Shown in pieces: positions 16,878-25,979 of a stretch of 60,986 nt of DNA. The DNA is from an uncultured Selenomonadales bacterium (GTDB lineage Bacteria > Bacillota > Negativicutes > Selenomonadales > Selenomonadaceae). The notes under the pieces are model-generated. The model ran no database searches. It was given only the letters and a program-made list of their open reading frames with translations, and was not told the DNA's origin. Where the stretch lies: NCBI GenBank assembly GCA_946407095.1, contig CAMJMR010000011.1, positions 1 to 60,986 of the forward strand, given 5' to 3'. The translations under genes and the position numbers were made by a program. Each line of letters starts with the position of its first letter. Positions within the stretch are counted from its first letter, which is position 1.

Positions 16878-17639
16878 GTGAACATCAACCTTGTAAAATT
16901 CAACACGGACATAGGCAAGACGAAACCCGCGACACTTGCTCACGCCGAGACCGCCTGCCCTTTTTGCGACGTGGAACATTTGACCGGGATAATCGACACC
17001 GACGACGATATCATCTTCCTGCGCAACAAGTACAACGTGATTGAGGGCGCAGACCAATTCGTTTTGATTGAGGGGCGCGACTGCCAAAGCGATATGCCCG
17101 ACTACCCGAAAGAAAAAATGCGCCGCGTCATAAGGATGGGCGTGCGTCATTGGCAAAATCTTTTGGCGTCGGGCAAGTACGAGGAAGTTTTGTTTTTCAA
17201 AAACTACGGGCTGATGAGCGGCGGGACGATACGGCACCCGCACATGCAACTTGTCGGCTTCCCGCGCTTGAATTCCGATTTGCTTTTCGACGAGGCGGAA
17301 CTGCGCGGCATTGTGATAGCCGAGCGTGACGGCGTCGAGTTCAACATATCGGATTGCCCGCGAGTCGGTTTCGGCGAGTTGAATGTCGTCGTCGAGGCGG
17401 GCGGCAGTTTGGAGGCTTTGGCCGACTTCATTCAAATCGGCGTCCACTACGTCAAAAATTTTTTCAACAAGCGCACCACGAGCTACAACATTTTTTTCTA
17501 CCGCCGCGCAGATAAAATTTTCGCCAAGGTGATGTCGCGCTACGTCACGAGCCCGTACTTCGTCGGCTACAACATTCACTTCCTGCCGAACAATATCGAG
17601 CGCATTGCCGAAGAGATTCGCGAACATTATTTCGCTTAA
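16878..17639 (+). CDS. DUF4931 / GalT-like HIT superfamily protein
   Basis: Protein of 253 residues. A CPFC pair near residue 29 suggests zinc binding. IRHPHMQLVG holds the H-x-H-x-Q triad of nucleotidyl transferases and hydrolases related to galactose-1-phosphate uridylyltransferase. The substrate is unknown. It starts at GTG 16878 behind GGGAGGCGATAAGGC, 32 bases after the GIY-YIG gene, and ends just before a terminator. Confidence 0.75.
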   Translation: MNINLVKFNTDIGKTKPATLAHAETACPFCDVEHLTGIIDTDDDIIFLRNKYNVIEGADQFVLIEGRDCQSDMPDYPKEKMRRVIRMGVRHWQNLLASGKYEEVLFFKNYGLMSGGTIRHPHMQLVGFPRLNSDLLFDEAELRGIVIAERDGVEFNISDCPRVGFGELNVVVEAGGSLEALADFIQIGVHYVKNFFNKRTTSYNIFFYRRADKIFAKVMSRYVTSPYFVGYNIHFLPNNIERIAEEIREHYFA

Positions 17640-17652
17640 GGCGTCCATGCAA

Positions 17653-17684
17653 TAAAAAACCTCCCACGCGGGGAGGCTTTTTTT
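17653..17684. terminator. Bidirectional terminator
   Basis: CCTCCC-ACGCG-GGGAGG (17660-17676) is flanked by A6 on the left and T9 on the right, so it can stop transcription from both converging genes. Confidence 0.9.
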
Positions 17685-19241
17685 TTAGGCGTTTTGATAG
17701 CCGATGTTGCGAAGTTTCTTAATGGCGGCGGGCAAGTGATTCATGACGTCGGAGGCGATAAGCCCTTCGGCTTTGTCCTGCGCGGCGAGGTCGCCTGCAG
17801 TCCCTTGCAACCAGACACCCGTCAGCGGCGCGAAGGGCGTTTGCTTCATGAGACCGGCAATCGCGCCCGCCAACACGTCACCGCATCCGCCCGTAGCCAT
17901 TGCGCTGTTTCCGAGCGGCGAGATGAAAATTTCGCCGTTGGGATAGCCGATGATTGTCGTTTCGCATTTCGCCACGATAATCGCTCTGAAGTCCTGCGCG
18001 GCGCGTCGAACTTCGGGGACGAGGGCGGCGCGAAGTTTATCAACGGGAATGTCCAACAGCGCGGACAGTTCGCCCAAGTGCGGCGTGAGGATTGGAATTT
18101 GCTTGCAAGCCTTGAGTTCGTCGGCGTTGCCGTTGAAGGGGTAAATCGCGTCGGCGTCGAGAATCAGCGGCTTGTCGACCTCTGCGGCGATTTTTTTCAC
18201 GAGGGCTTGAGTTTCGCGTTCGCGACCGAGCCCGCAACCCATAAGAATCGCGTCGACCTTTTCCGCCAAGTCCAAAATTTTTTCAGCCGCCTTATCGCCG
18301 CCGATTATGCCCTGCTTGACTTCGTCGAGCGGAGCCGTCATGACTTCGGTCAACTTGACTTCGTAAATCGGATTGAGGCTTTCGGGGACAGCCAACGTCA
18401 CGAGCCCCGCGCCGACTTTCATTGCGCTCATTGCCGCGAGGCTAGCCGCGCCCGTCATGCCGCGCGAGCCCGCCACGATTAAAATTTTCCCGCAAGTGCC
18501 CTTGTGCGCGTCTTTGGGGCGAGCGGGCAGGAAAGTCAGCGCAAGTTCGTCGTCGACGAGAGTTTGATGAATTTCTTCGCCGAGCAAATCGGCGGGCAGC
18601 CCTATGCTGTCGATAACGAGCTTGCCGACGTGAGACGCGCCGGGGCAAATGTAATGACCGACCTTGGGCAAGCCGAGCGCAACCGTGCAGACGGCATTCA
18701 TGGCGGCTTCGCCGATCGCGCCCGAATCGGAATCGACGCCCGACGGAATGTCGATTGACACGACGGGTCTTTTTGCGGCGTTGACGAGGCGAATCAGGCG
18801 CAAGGCTCCGGGACGTAGTTGCCCGTTGAAGCCCGTACCCAAAATCCCGTCGACGACCGCGTCGCAAAAGCGCAACGTGACTTGCAAACGTTCCCAAGCT
18901 CTGTCGCTGTCGAGCTGTTGAAGTTCGACGCCCATGCCGCGCAAGATTCGCATTTGGACGTTAAAGGACGCCGTGCGGTGGTCTTTATCGCCGAGCAGGA
19001 AAATTTTGACGCGTGCGCCCGCGTTGACCAGGTAGCGCGCCGTCGTCAAAGCGTCACCGCCGTTATTGCCGCTGCCCGCCAATATGCAAACGCTTTTCTT
19101 GCCGACGACGCCGAAAAAATTTTTAATCGCCTCGAAGACACGGTGCCCCGCGCTTTCCATGAGCGACAATTCGGGCAAGCCGTATTCTTCGACCGCGCTT
19201 TTGTCTATTTCGTGCATTTGTCTGGCTAATGCCACTTTCAT
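17685..19241 (-). CDS. nnr: Bifunctional NAD(P)H-hydrate epimerase/dehydratase
   Basis: Repairs damaged hydrated NAD(P)H. The N-terminal half (about residues 1-215) is the NnrE/YjeF_N epimerase, with GSGNNGGDALTTARYL. The C-terminal half is the ADP-dependent NnrD dehydratase, with VAGSRGMTGAASLAAMSA and ATGGCGDVLAGAIAGLM. The protein is 518 residues, the usual fused length. The start is ATG 19241 with GGAGGAAAGCTT before it; an upstream extension only reads through a palindromic repeat. It stands downstream of acpS, as in many Bacillota. Confidence 0.95.
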   Translation of the reverse strand: MKVALARQMHEIDKSAVEEYGLPELSLMESAGHRVFEAIKNFFGVVGKKSVCILAGSGNNGGDALTTARYLVNAGARVKIFLLGDKDHRTASFNVQMRILRGMGVELQQLDSDRAWERLQVTLRFCDAVVDGILGTGFNGQLRPGALRLIRLVNAAKRPVVSIDIPSGVDSDSGAIGEAAMNAVCTVALGLPKVGHYICPGASHVGKLVIDSIGLPADLLGEEIHQTLVDDELALTFLPARPKDAHKGTCGKILIVAGSRGMTGAASLAAMSAMKVGAGLVTLAVPESLNPIYEVKLTEVMTAPLDEVKQGIIGGDKAAEKILDLAEKVDAILMGCGLGRERETQALVKKIAAEVDKPLILDADAIYPFNGNADELKACKQIPILTPHLGELSALLDIPVDKLRAALVPEVRRAAQDFRAIIVAKCETTIIGYPNGEIFISPLGNSAMATGGCGDVLAGAIAGLMKQTPFAPLTGVWLQGTAGDLAAQDKAEGLIASDVMNHLPAAIKKLRNIGYQNA

Positions 19242-19251
19242 AAGCTTTCCT

Positions 19252-19375
19252 CCAAAAGCCGCTTTAAAAGCGGCGGAACAGATAGCGCGCCGTACAGTCA
19301 CTTTAGGAACTAGGAACTGGGAACTAGGAACTAGTTGATACGCTGGCGCATTTCTAGCCCACTAACCGCCGCGCT
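19252..19375. repeat. Palindromic element cluster between acpS and nnr
   Basis: AGCCGCTTTAAAAGCGGCGGAACAGATAGCGCG begins at about 19257 (quoted core palindrome GCCGCTTTAAAAGCGGC). A heptanucleotide array follows at 19305-19334, and then a tail with GCATTTCTAGCCC and CGCCGCGCTT. I see no duplicated gene end here. Confidence 0.75.
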
Positions 19376-19382
19376 TTAAAAA

Positions 19383-19748
19383 CTATTCAATTATGCAAAC
19401 CGCCGTTGCGAAGTCTCGGCAATGACTCAAGCTGACGGAAATTTTCTTGACGCCCGCCGCTTCAGCCAAGCTTGCCGCGTGTCCGCGCAGATTTATTTTC
19501 GGAGCCCCGTGCTCGTCGTTGGCAACTTCCACATCCGTGAGCCGCGTGACAATCCCCGTGCCCAATGCCTTGAAAAAAGCCTCCTTAGCGGCAAATCTTG
19601 CGGCATAGGAGGCGGCGGAATTTTTCCCGCGACTTTCGCAATAAGCTTGTTCAATTTCTGTGAAGACGTTGTTTCTGAAATGTTCTTTGCCGACAGCCTT
19701 TCGCACGCGTTCAATTTCGATTATGTCCGTACCCAGCCCGATAATCAT
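19383..19748 (-). CDS. acpS: Holo-[acyl-carrier-protein] synthase
   Basis: Transfers 4'-phosphopantetheine from CoA to acyl carrier protein. The protein has 121 residues, the normal AcpS length. The metal-binding motif GLGTDIIEIERV opens the protein and the second motif is RFAAKEAFFKALGTG. The start codon overlaps the motB stop (ATGA), so it is translated with the motor genes. Confidence 0.95.
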   Translation of the reverse strand: MIIGLGTDIIEIERVRKAVGKEHFRNNVFTEIEQAYCESRGKNSAASYAARFAAKEAFFKALGTGIVTRLTDVEVANDEHGAPKINLRGHAASLAEAAGVKKISVSLSHCRDFATAVCIIE

Positions 19749-20539
19749 TTCGCGACCAAATCGGCGTCCGTTTGCGCGCGGAAGCCTTCATTGGGATTGA
19801 AGCGGAGCGTCCTGGCGATAAGGATTTCGACGCGGCGATTCTTTTGCTTGTTGTCGGGCGTGTCGTTCATGGCAATGGGGCGGTATTCGCCGTAGCCGAT
19901 AGCGGAAAATCTGGCGGGGTTGAGCTTGTCGTTAATCGAGAGCAGGTATTTCATGAACGTCATGGCGCGCACCGAGCTAAGTTCCCAGTTGGAGGGGAAT
20001 TGCGCGGTAGCAATCGGGTCGGTGTCGGTGTGGCCGCTGATTAAGACGCGTTCGGGCACTTCCGCCAACAAGCCCGCTACCAAAGGACCAATGCGTTGCG
20101 ATTCGGGGACGAGGTCTGCCGAGCCCGACGGGAACAAAGCTTTTTCCTTTATGCGAATCATCAAGCCTTCTTCCTGCAATTCGGTCGACAATTCGTCTTG
20201 AAGATTGTTTTCCTTTATGTATTGTTCGAGTTGGGCTTGTAAGTCTTGGAGCTGTTGATTTTCCTGCAGATAAGCCGCGTTGCCTTGGTCTTCGGACGTT
20301 ATAATTTCGCGTTGCATTGAGTTGGAAGGTCCCGCCTTGTCGAAGAACGACGGACCGCCCATGTTGAACGCCGCCGTGAATGCCTGCGCCATTTGCACGA
20401 GCTTTGTCTGGTCGGTCTGCGAAATGGCGAACAGGCAGATGAACAACGCCAAAAGCAACGTCATCAAGTCGGAATACGGCAGCAACCAAGCTTCGCTGGC
20501 TTCCTCTTCGTGTTTCTTCGCGTGTTTCTTTCGCGCCAA
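19745..20539 (-). CDS. motB: Flagellar motor stator protein MotB
   Basis: Stator subunit that anchors the proton channel to peptidoglycan. The protein has 264 residues. The single membrane helix starts with PYSDLMTLLLALF and its proton-binding aspartate is residue 24. The C-terminal OmpA-like domain has ISGHTDTDPI and a NRRVEI end motif. It follows motA by 16 bases. No other flagellar genes are in the window. Confidence 0.95.
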   Translation of the reverse strand: MARKKHAKKHEEEASEAWLLPYSDLMTLLLALFICLFAISQTDQTKLVQMAQAFTAAFNMGGPSFFDKAGPSNSMQREIITSEDQGNAAYLQENQQLQDLQAQLEQYIKENNLQDELSTELQEEGLMIRIKEKALFPSGSADLVPESQRIGPLVAGLLAEVPERVLISGHTDTDPIATAQFPSNWELSSVRAMTFMKYLLSINDKLNPARFSAIGYGEYRPIAMNDTPDNKQKNRRVEILIARTLRFNPNEGFRAQTDADLVAK

Positions 20540-20555
20540 TTAAATCACCCCTTGC

Positions 20556-21326
20556 TTAAGAGCGTGCGCTTTCGCGTTCGCCCTGCGGAATGTAAATCAT
20601 CAATTTGGATTCGATTTGCGTAGGAGAATCGCCCGCTTGCAACGAGAGGATGCCTTCCATAATCATGCGCTTGTGGCTGACTTCGTTTTCGGATTTGATT
20701 TTGAGTTTATTGGCGAAGGGCAGCCACAGGACGTAGCCGGTGAAGATGCCGAGGATTGTGGCGACGAATGCCGCCGCGATTGAGTGACCGAGCTTGTCAA
20801 TGTCGTTTAGGTTACCGAGAGCCGCGATAAGCCCGACGACCGCGCCCAACACGCCCAGCGTCGGTGCGTAAGTTCCTGCTTGAGAGAATATCGAGCGCAT
20901 TTCGGCATGACGCTGTTCCATTATCGTCAATTCGGCGTCAAGGACATCGCCGACGAATTCGGGATCCATGCCGTCGATAACCATGCTCAAGCCGTTGCGG
21001 AAGAACGGGTCTTGAATGTCTTCGACGCGGCTTTCCAAGGCGAGGATACCTTCGCGGCGCGCCAGCTGCGACAGCTCCACGAAAGTTTTAACAATATCGC
21101 CGCGGCTTTGCTCTTCGCTGCCCTTAATCAGCAGTTTGAAGAGAGTCGGCACTTTCGAGATTTGTTCCATTGTGAAGGCGTTGAATATGCAGGCGACCGT
21201 TCCGCCGATGATGATAAGGAACGCGGCGGGGTTATTGAGTGCGGTTAGCGGCGCGCCCTTTAGAATCATGCCGACGAAGACGGAAATTATACCGCCTATC
21301 AGCCCTATTACTGTAGATTTTTCCAA
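20556..21326 (-). CDS. motA: Flagellar motor stator protein MotA
   Basis: Proton-channel stator subunit with four membrane helices. The protein has 256 residues. Helices lie at the N-terminus (TVIGLIGGIISVFVGMIL, AAFLIIIGGTVA) and around GVLGAVVGLIAALGN and FVATILGIFTGYVLWLPF, with a charged cytoplasmic loop between. The start is TTG at 21326 behind AGGAGGAGG. Confidence 0.95.
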   Translation of the reverse strand: MEKSTVIGLIGGIISVFVGMILKGAPLTALNNPAAFLIIIGGTVACIFNAFTMEQISKVPTLFKLLIKGSEEQSRGDIVKTFVELSQLARREGILALESRVEDIQDPFFRNGLSMVIDGMDPEFVGDVLDAELTIMEQRHAEMRSIFSQAGTYAPTLGVLGAVVGLIAALGNLNDIDKLGHSIAAAFVATILGIFTGYVLWLPFANKLKIKSENEVSHKRMIMEGILSLQAGDSPTQIESKLMIYIPQGERESARS

Positions 21327-21446
21327 AACCGGAAGCCTCCTCCTGTCTTTTGAAGTCCTGCGAACATCACAATATTTCGGTCGTGCCGAATCGTTAAATC
21401 CTGTTCAATGCCGAAAAAAAAATTCCTGCCGCCGCGAAAAATTTTA

Positions 21447-21478
21447 AGGGACAAGCGCGAAGGGACAAGGGACAAGTT
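21447..21478. repeat. Heptanucleotide microsatellite
   Basis: Three imperfect GGGACAA units, one interrupted by GCGCGA, lie upstream of a divergent promoter pair region. Confidence 0.65.
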
Positions 21479-21487
21479 CATTTCGCA

Positions 21488-21516
21488 TTGCTTTTCCGCC
21501 GCCGCTGTTGTATCAT
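21488..21516 (+). promoter_or_regulatory. Promoter of the YdcF-like gene
   Basis: TTGCTT (21488-21493) is followed by 17 bases and TATCAT (21511-21516), which lies about 34 bases before the chosen start codon. Confidence 0.5.
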
Positions 21517-21549
21517 AACCGAAATTTAATCGAGCGGGTGATTTTTTTG

Positions 21550-22311
21550 GTGTACGTCTTGAAATTCGGGGCAAGTTGGATTTTGCCGCCGGGGATTTTT
21601 ATAATCCTGCTCATCGCCCTTTGCGTCAAGCTTTTCAAAATCGACAGGAGACTTACGGCGGCGGTCGCGGTCTGTACCGTCATATTCTACCTGCTTTGCA
21701 CAAGCCTCGTCGCCGAAAGGTTGATGGGTTGGCTTGAGGAATTGCACACGCCGCCCGCGCAGATTGAAGATTCGGGCGCAGATATAATCGTCCTGCTCGG
21801 CGGCGGCGCGATAAGCCAGGTGCCCGATGTCGACGGCGTCGGAGCTTTGTGCGCCAGCCCCGCCAACAGACTTTTGACGGCGGTCAGACTGCAAAAAATT
21901 TTGAACGTGCCCATTCTGATAAGCGGCGGGCAAGTCTACAGCGATTCGGGAGCGGAGGCCGAAATTTCAGCGCGCGTCCTCAAGTCGTTGGGCGTCCCCG
22001 AAGACAAAATCATAACCGAGACCAAAAGCATCAACACTACCCAAAATGCCCGCTACTGCGCCAAAATCCTGCGCGATAACGCCTTTGAAAAGCCCGTGCT
22101 CGTGACAAGTGCTTTCCATATGAATCGCGCCATGCTGAACTTCAACCTGTGCCGCTACCGCCCGATTGCCTACCCGACCGACTTCACCGTCGCGCACAAT
22201 CCGACTTTCCACTACACCAAGTTGCGCCCGCAAGCCGAGGCTCTGCTTTTGAACGTGACCGTCATGCAGGAGCTGTTGAGGACTTGCGTCACGGAAATTT
22301 TCGGCATTTGA
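21550..22311 (+). CDS. YdcF-like DUF218 membrane protein
   Basis: Protein of about 253 residues. Two membrane helices at the N-terminus are followed by a DUF218 domain with DIIVLLGGGA and the strand-loop ILISGGQVYSD. Further on are SINTTQNA and LVTSAFHMNRA, typical of the ElyC/SanA/YdcF group, which acts in envelope polysaccharide metabolism. The start is uncertain: GTG 21550 or TTG 21547. It heads a three-gene plus-strand operon. Confidence 0.85.
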   Translation: MYVLKFGASWILPPGIFIILLIALCVKLFKIDRRLTAAVAVCTVIFYLLCTSLVAERLMGWLEELHTPPAQIEDSGADIIVLLGGGAISQVPDVDGVGALCASPANRLLTAVRLQKILNVPILISGGQVYSDSGAEAEISARVLKSLGVPEDKIITETKSINTTQNARYCAKILRDNAFEKPVLVTSAFHMNRAMLNFNLCRYRPIAYPTDFTVAHNPTFHYTKLRPQAEALLLNVTVMQELLRTCVTEIFGI

Positions 22312-22343
22312 ATCGAAACGTTCGCGAAGGAGGCGAGGCTGTC

Positions 22344-22565
22344 ATGTTCAATACCGTCGGAGGCTTCTTGCTGATTCTGGTCGTGATAATTTACGCTATC
22401 GGCTTTGTTCAGAACAGCATACACACGACGCGCCAAATCATAGACGTGTGGGAAAACGGCTTGCCGCCCTTGCGCGAAGGTTACATTCCGCCGAGCAAAA
22501 GGAAGATTGAAGGCGTTATGTTCGTGCCCGAAGGCGAAGACCCTGCCAAGTACATAAAGCCTTAA
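22344..22565 (+). CDS. Small single-span membrane protein, unknown
   Basis: Protein of 73 residues starting MFNTVGGFLLILVVIIYAIG, that is one membrane helix, then a polar tail ending GEDPAKYIKP. GAAGGAGG lies before the ATG. I do not recognise the family. The position between the YdcF-like gene and an exported protein suggests an envelope role. Confidence 0.7.
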   Translation: MFNTVGGFLLILVVIIYAIGFVQNSIHTTRQIIDVWENGLPPLREGYIPPSKRKIEGVMFVPEGEDPAKYIKP

Positions 22566-22586
22566 AATCGACGCGGAGGCGATGTC

Positions 22587-22958
22587 ATGAAAAAATTTTT
22601 GCTTATCCTTGCCGTGATGATTTTGACAGGCGGCTCGCCCTGCGCGGCGGAGGATTTGAAGTTTATCGACGCGCTGGGCGATACCGGCTACTACTACGAC
22701 GCCGAGAGCGTGCGCGAAGAAAATTCGTCGGTGCTTTACGTGAAAATGGCGGTCATCAAGGCGAATTTCAATCGCATGTACACCTACGACGTGCGAATCA
22801 CTCATACCAAGCGCGTCTACGAAATTTTGTCGTCGAAAATCCTTTCCTACGACACGCGCGCCGAACTTGAATCGAACAGCAACCGCCGCCCGCCGCAACG
22901 CTATTCCGACAAATCCGAAATGGGGCAAATGGTCAGACTGATTCTTTACGGCGATTGA
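22587..22958 (+). CDS. Exported adhesin-E-like small protein
   Basis: Protein of 123 residues with a signal peptide (MKKFLLILAVMIL, cleavage near CAA-ED). The mature part has the DTGYYYDAESV motif and strand-rich pattern seen in the proteins at 1226 and 54772. Ribosome site GCGGAGG precedes the ATG. The gene ends at a terminator. Confidence 0.7.
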   Translation: MKKFLLILAVMILTGGSPCAAEDLKFIDALGDTGYYYDAESVREENSSVLYVKMAVIKANFNRMYTYDVRITHTKRVYEILSSKILSYDTRAELESNSNRRPPQRYSDKSEMGQMVRLILYGD

Positions 22959-22960
22959 AA

Positions 22961-22990
22961 AAATCCTCGCGAAAGCCGCGAGGATTTTTT
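22961..22990 (+). terminator. Rho-independent terminator
   Basis: AAATCCTCGCG pairs with CGCGAGGATTT over an AAAGC loop and ends in T6, three bases after the stop codon of the exported protein. Confidence 0.9.
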
Positions 22991-23089
22991 GTCGCTTTGA
23001 AAGCGACGGAACAACGGACGCGCTCAAACGTTTGCACCACTTAGAGTTAATCACCCGCGCCAATACGCAACGCTTGCGCATTGCTAGCC
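22991..23089. repeat. Palindromic element, two hairpins
   Basis: GTCGCTTTGAAAGCGAC GGAACA at the left is the head hairpin. On the right is ATACGCAACGCTTGCGCATTGCTAG, a second stem type with the core CGCAACGCTTGCG (about 23068-23092). The same second stem recurs near 33230 and 36072. Confidence 0.7.
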
Positions 23090-23149
23090 TCACAATTTAA
23101 GCAATGTAAAGGCGAAAAAATTCCTCGTCACATCCTGATTTTGAGTTTA

Positions 23150-23854
23150 TCAATACACTCCAGGCATAGCGATAAGCCACGGCTGATTCCGCTCGCTCTT
23201 CGGCAACATGCAATAGTCGAACCACATAAAATAAAACCTGTCGAGGCTGCCAATCGCGTAGCCGTCTTGCTTATGGTCGCCGGTGTCGTAGGGCTCGGCG
23301 AAAATCAGCACGTCGTCATAAAGATTGTCCGCCGTGCCCATTGTGTCGATGCCGATTATAACGCGCCAATGCCCGCCTCATTCGACGTTCTCAACCATAA
23401 TCGGTCTGCCCGCCGCAAGATTCCTCACGACGAACTTTTGAAAGGCGTCTTCGTCCATGGGCGGGCGGTCAAGACTGCTTTGCACCTTCCAGCCGATGTC
23501 GCGGAAAAATTTCAGCATGTTGCTCAAGCTCGTGCCGACACGCGGCTTGAACTTCATGCGCTTAATCAGCGTCGTCTCGTCGAAGTCGCGGTTGCCGTAG
23601 TAATGAAGCACCGTCAAGGCGGCGGCGTTCCCGCAACTGTATTCGGTCGTCTGCTGATAAGTCGGGTAGTGCGGCAAAATGATTCGGGTGTCGGTCGAAG
23701 GCATTTCGTAAAAGTCGGGGTGCGCGTAGTAAATCGAATCGGCGTGATTGATTTCGGCGGGCGCGGCGGCGGCTCCCGACGGCTCTTGTTCTTCCGCGCA
23801 GGCAGTTCCGGTGAACAGCGTCGTCATCAGCGCGGCGATTAAAAATTTTTTCAC
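23150..23854 (-). pseudogene. C39-like exported cysteine peptidase broken by TGA
   Basis: GTG start at 23854 with AAGGAGG, then a signal peptide ending GTACA-EE. The papain-like C39 pattern has its cysteine in TTEYSCGNAAALTVLHYYG. An in-frame TGA stands at 23378-23380. Beyond it the same frame continues GGHWRVIIGIDTMG, with the expected histidine, and FAEPYDTGD, to a TAA/TGA end at 23150. The TGA replaces what is most likely a tryptophan codon (VE-W-GGHW), a single G to A change. As it stands the protein lacks its histidine. The start overlaps the mrnC stop. Confidence 0.7.
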
Positions 23855-24456
23855 GTCGAAGCCTCCTTGAATGCAAGTTCGCAAATCTCGTCGAGACGGA
23901 CAAAATTTTTCCTGAGGAACAGGTCGCCAAGCAGAGCCTCAAAGCCCGTGCTTGCGTGGTATTCGGCAACGGTAGCCTTGCGCGGCGCGTGACTTTTGGC
24001 ATTTCGTCCGCGCCTGAAGATATCGCGTTCGGCGTCGGTCAAAAAATTTTCTATCGCGCGATAAGTCTTTGCCTGCGCGGTCGCCGAGACGATTTGCGCG
24101 CTAAGGTCGTGGAGGCGATTGACGTTGTGAGTGACTTGCAAAAGGCGCGTCCGAACGTACAGATGAAAATACGCGTCGCCGATGTGTGCAAGAATCAAAG
24201 GCGATAGCGTCTTGATTTCGTCGGGCGGGAAGTCAAAGGCGCGGGGGTTTATTGCGGTTGTCGAGTGGTTGACCGCGCTAACTGGATGCAACGTCACGTT
24301 GCCGTCGGGCGGGAAGTCAAAGGCGCGGGGGTTTATTGCGGTTGTCGAGTGGTTGACCGCGCTATCAGGATGCAACGTCACGTTGCCGTCGCCGATGTGC
24401 GCAAGAATCAGCGGGGACAGCGTCTTAATTTCTCCGGCGGCTAGGCTCTGTGCCAT
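23851..24456 (-). CDS. mrnC: Mini-ribonuclease 3 with an in-frame repeat insertion
   Basis: Mini-III trims 23S rRNA in Bacillota and is a single RNase III domain without an RNA-binding part. Here 201 residues are coded, against about 130 in the family. The real domain begins at the second EIKTLSPLILAHIGD and continues AYFHLYVRTRLL; STGFEALLGDLF is the second metal motif. Before it stand a first copy of EIKTLSPLILAHIGD and two 28-residue repeats of GNVTLHP...FDFPPD type, all in frame. The extra 71 residues come from a palindromic element. The gene follows cysS with a 16-base overlap, which is the conserved order. Confidence 0.85.
   Translation of the reverse strand: MAQSLAAGEIKTLSPLILAHIGDGNVTLHPDSAVNHSTTAINPRAFDFPPDGNVTLHPVSAVNHSTTAINPRAFDFPPDEIKTLSPLILAHIGDAYFHLYVRTRLLQVTHNVNRLHDLSAQIVSATAQAKTYRAIENFLTDAERDIFRRGRNAKSHAPRKATVAEYHASTGFEALLGDLFLRKNFVRLDEICELAFKEAST
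24175..24432. repeat. In-frame palindromic element array within mrnC
   Basis: Bases 24175-24219 and 24388-24432 are copies of 45 bases of mrnC, offset 213. Between them are two near-identical 84-base units (24220-24303 and 24304-24387). Each unit ends in the stem GCAACGTCACGTTGC, preceded by GCGCTA, the same head as in the elements near ileS and the symporter. Confidence 0.92.
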
Positions 24457-25973
24457 GTTGCACCTTGCGGCGTGTCTTCGACGATTATGCCCGCCTCCTT
24501 GAGTTCGTGGCGTATCTTGTCGGCCATTACCCAATTTTTCGTGACGCGTGCGCCTTGCCGAATGTTGAGGATGATTTGCATGAGCGCGTTGACAAGTTCG
24601 TCGTCATTGGAAGATTTTTCCGCCTCCTCCGCCTCGACGGGCACGGGCTGCTCGAATATCCCGATTATCGACGCCATTTCCAGATAAATCGCTTGGACGC
24701 GCAAAATTATATCGCCGTCAATCGTCACGGGCAAAATTTCCCCCTTGGCGAAGGCTCCGTAATAGTCGCCGACTTCCTTCGCCAGCTCGAACATGTGAGT
24801 TATCGCCAACGCGGTGTTGAAGTCGTCTTCCATTGCCGCGTAGAAATTCGCAAGCAAACGCTCCGCCACTTCGACCAGCCCGCCCGCAGGGCTTACCGTT
24901 ATCGCGAAATTCTTGTCGCTCGTGTCCTTGACGAATTCGCCCGCGTGAATTTTCCTTGCCAACGTGTCCAGTTGCCAATAAGCCCGCGCCAACTTGCCGA
25001 AGAACTCTTGAGCCTCCTTGACGCGCTCCTCATTGAATTCAAGCGGGTTGCGGTAGTGCGTCTGCAAAAGCAGCAAGCGTATGACTTCGCCGGGATATTT
25101 CGCCAAAACCTCTTCGACTGTGAAAAAGCCCTTGTTGCGCTTGACCATTTCCTTGTTCGACTTGCTGACCTTTTCGTTGCCGTCGGTTATGAAGCCGTTG
25201 TGCACCCAATAGCGCGCGAAAGAATTTTCGTCGCCGATAGCCGCTTGAGACTGCGCGATTTCGTTTTCGTGGTGCGGGAAGATTAAATCGGAGCCGCCGC
25301 CGTGGAAGTCAAATTTTTCGCCCAGATACTTCAACGACATGGCAGAGCACTCGATATGCCAGCCGGGACGCCCTTTGCCCCAAGGACTTTCCCAATAGGG
25401 CTCGTCGGGCTTGGCCGCCTTCCACAAGGCAAAATCCATGGGGTTGCGCTTGCGGTTGTCGACTTCGACGCGCGCGCCCGCCATCATGTCACTAAGCTTG
25501 CGGCCGCTAAGCTTGCCGTAGTTGGCGATTTTCTCGACGCTGTAAAAGACATCGCCGTTATCCAGCACGTAAGCGTAGCCCTTGTCGACCAGCGTTTGAA
25601 TCATTTTGATGATGTCGTCCATTGTGTCGGACACTCGCGGGTAAAAATCTGCGCGGCGGATGTTAAGGGCGTCCATGCTTTTGAAATAGGTTTCGATATT
25701 TTTTTCGGCGACTTCCTTCCATGTGACGCCTTGCGCGTTGGCAGTCTTGATAATCTTGTCGTCAACGTCGGTGAAATTCTGAATGTAGCGGACGGCGTAG
25801 CCCTCCTTTGCGAAAAAACGACGAATGACATCCCACGTCACGAAGGGGCGGGCGTTGCCGATATGCGGCGCGCTGTAGGGCGTCACTCCGCAGCAGTAAA
25901 TGCTGACTTCATTGGGCTTGAGCGGCTTGAAAATTTCTTTCGTGCGGCTCATCGTGTTAAAAACTTTAATCAT
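24441..25973 (-). CDS. cysS: Cysteinyl-tRNA synthetase
   Basis: Charges tRNA-Cys. The protein has 510 residues. The HIGH-type motif is in [14 protein letters not shown], with the zinc cysteine in YCCGVTPY, and the KMSKS-type motif reads KVSKS. A zinc-ligand GWHIECSAM stretch is also present. It lies in the usual cysE-cysS-mrnC order, with a toxin-antitoxin pair and a PHP gene between cysE and cysS. Confidence 0.97.
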   Translation of the reverse strand: MIKVFNTMSRTKEIFKPLKPNEVSIYCCGVTPYSAPHIGNARPFVTWDVIRRFFAKEGYAVRYIQNFTDVDDKIIKTANAQGVTWKEVAEKNIETYFKSMDALNIRRADFYPRVSDTMDDIIKMIQTLVDKGYAYVLDNGDVFYSVEKIANYGKLSGRKLSDMMAGARVEVDNRKRNPMDFALWKAAKPDEPYWESPWGKGRPGWHIECSAMSLKYLGEKFDFHGGGSDLIFPHHENEIAQSQAAIGDENSFARYWVHNGFITDGNEKVSKSNKEMVKRNKGFFTVEEVLAKYPGEVIRLLLLQTHYRNPLEFNEERVKEAQEFFGKLARAYWQLDTLARKIHAGEFVKDTSDKNFAITVSPAGGLVEVAERLLANFYAAMEDDFNTALAITHMFELAKEVGDYYGAFAKGEILPVTIDGDIILRVQAIYLEMASIIGIFEQPVPVEAEEAEKSSNDDELVNALMQIILNIRQGARVTKNWVMADKIRHELKEAGIIVEDTPQGATWHRA

Positions 25974-25979
25974 TGGCTG

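Noticed and set aside
16842-17648. Open frame of 268 codons on the minus strand
   Set aside because: Antisense to the DUF4931 gene, which has the HIT triad and a proper start.
19242-19301. Longer N-terminus of Nnr
   Set aside because: The extension would be translated from a palindromic repeat; the ATG at 19241 has a strong ribosome site and fits the family.
23378-23380. Selenocysteine at the TGA of the C39-like gene
   Set aside because: The expected residue is tryptophan before GGHW, and I see no suitable stem-loop directly after the codon.
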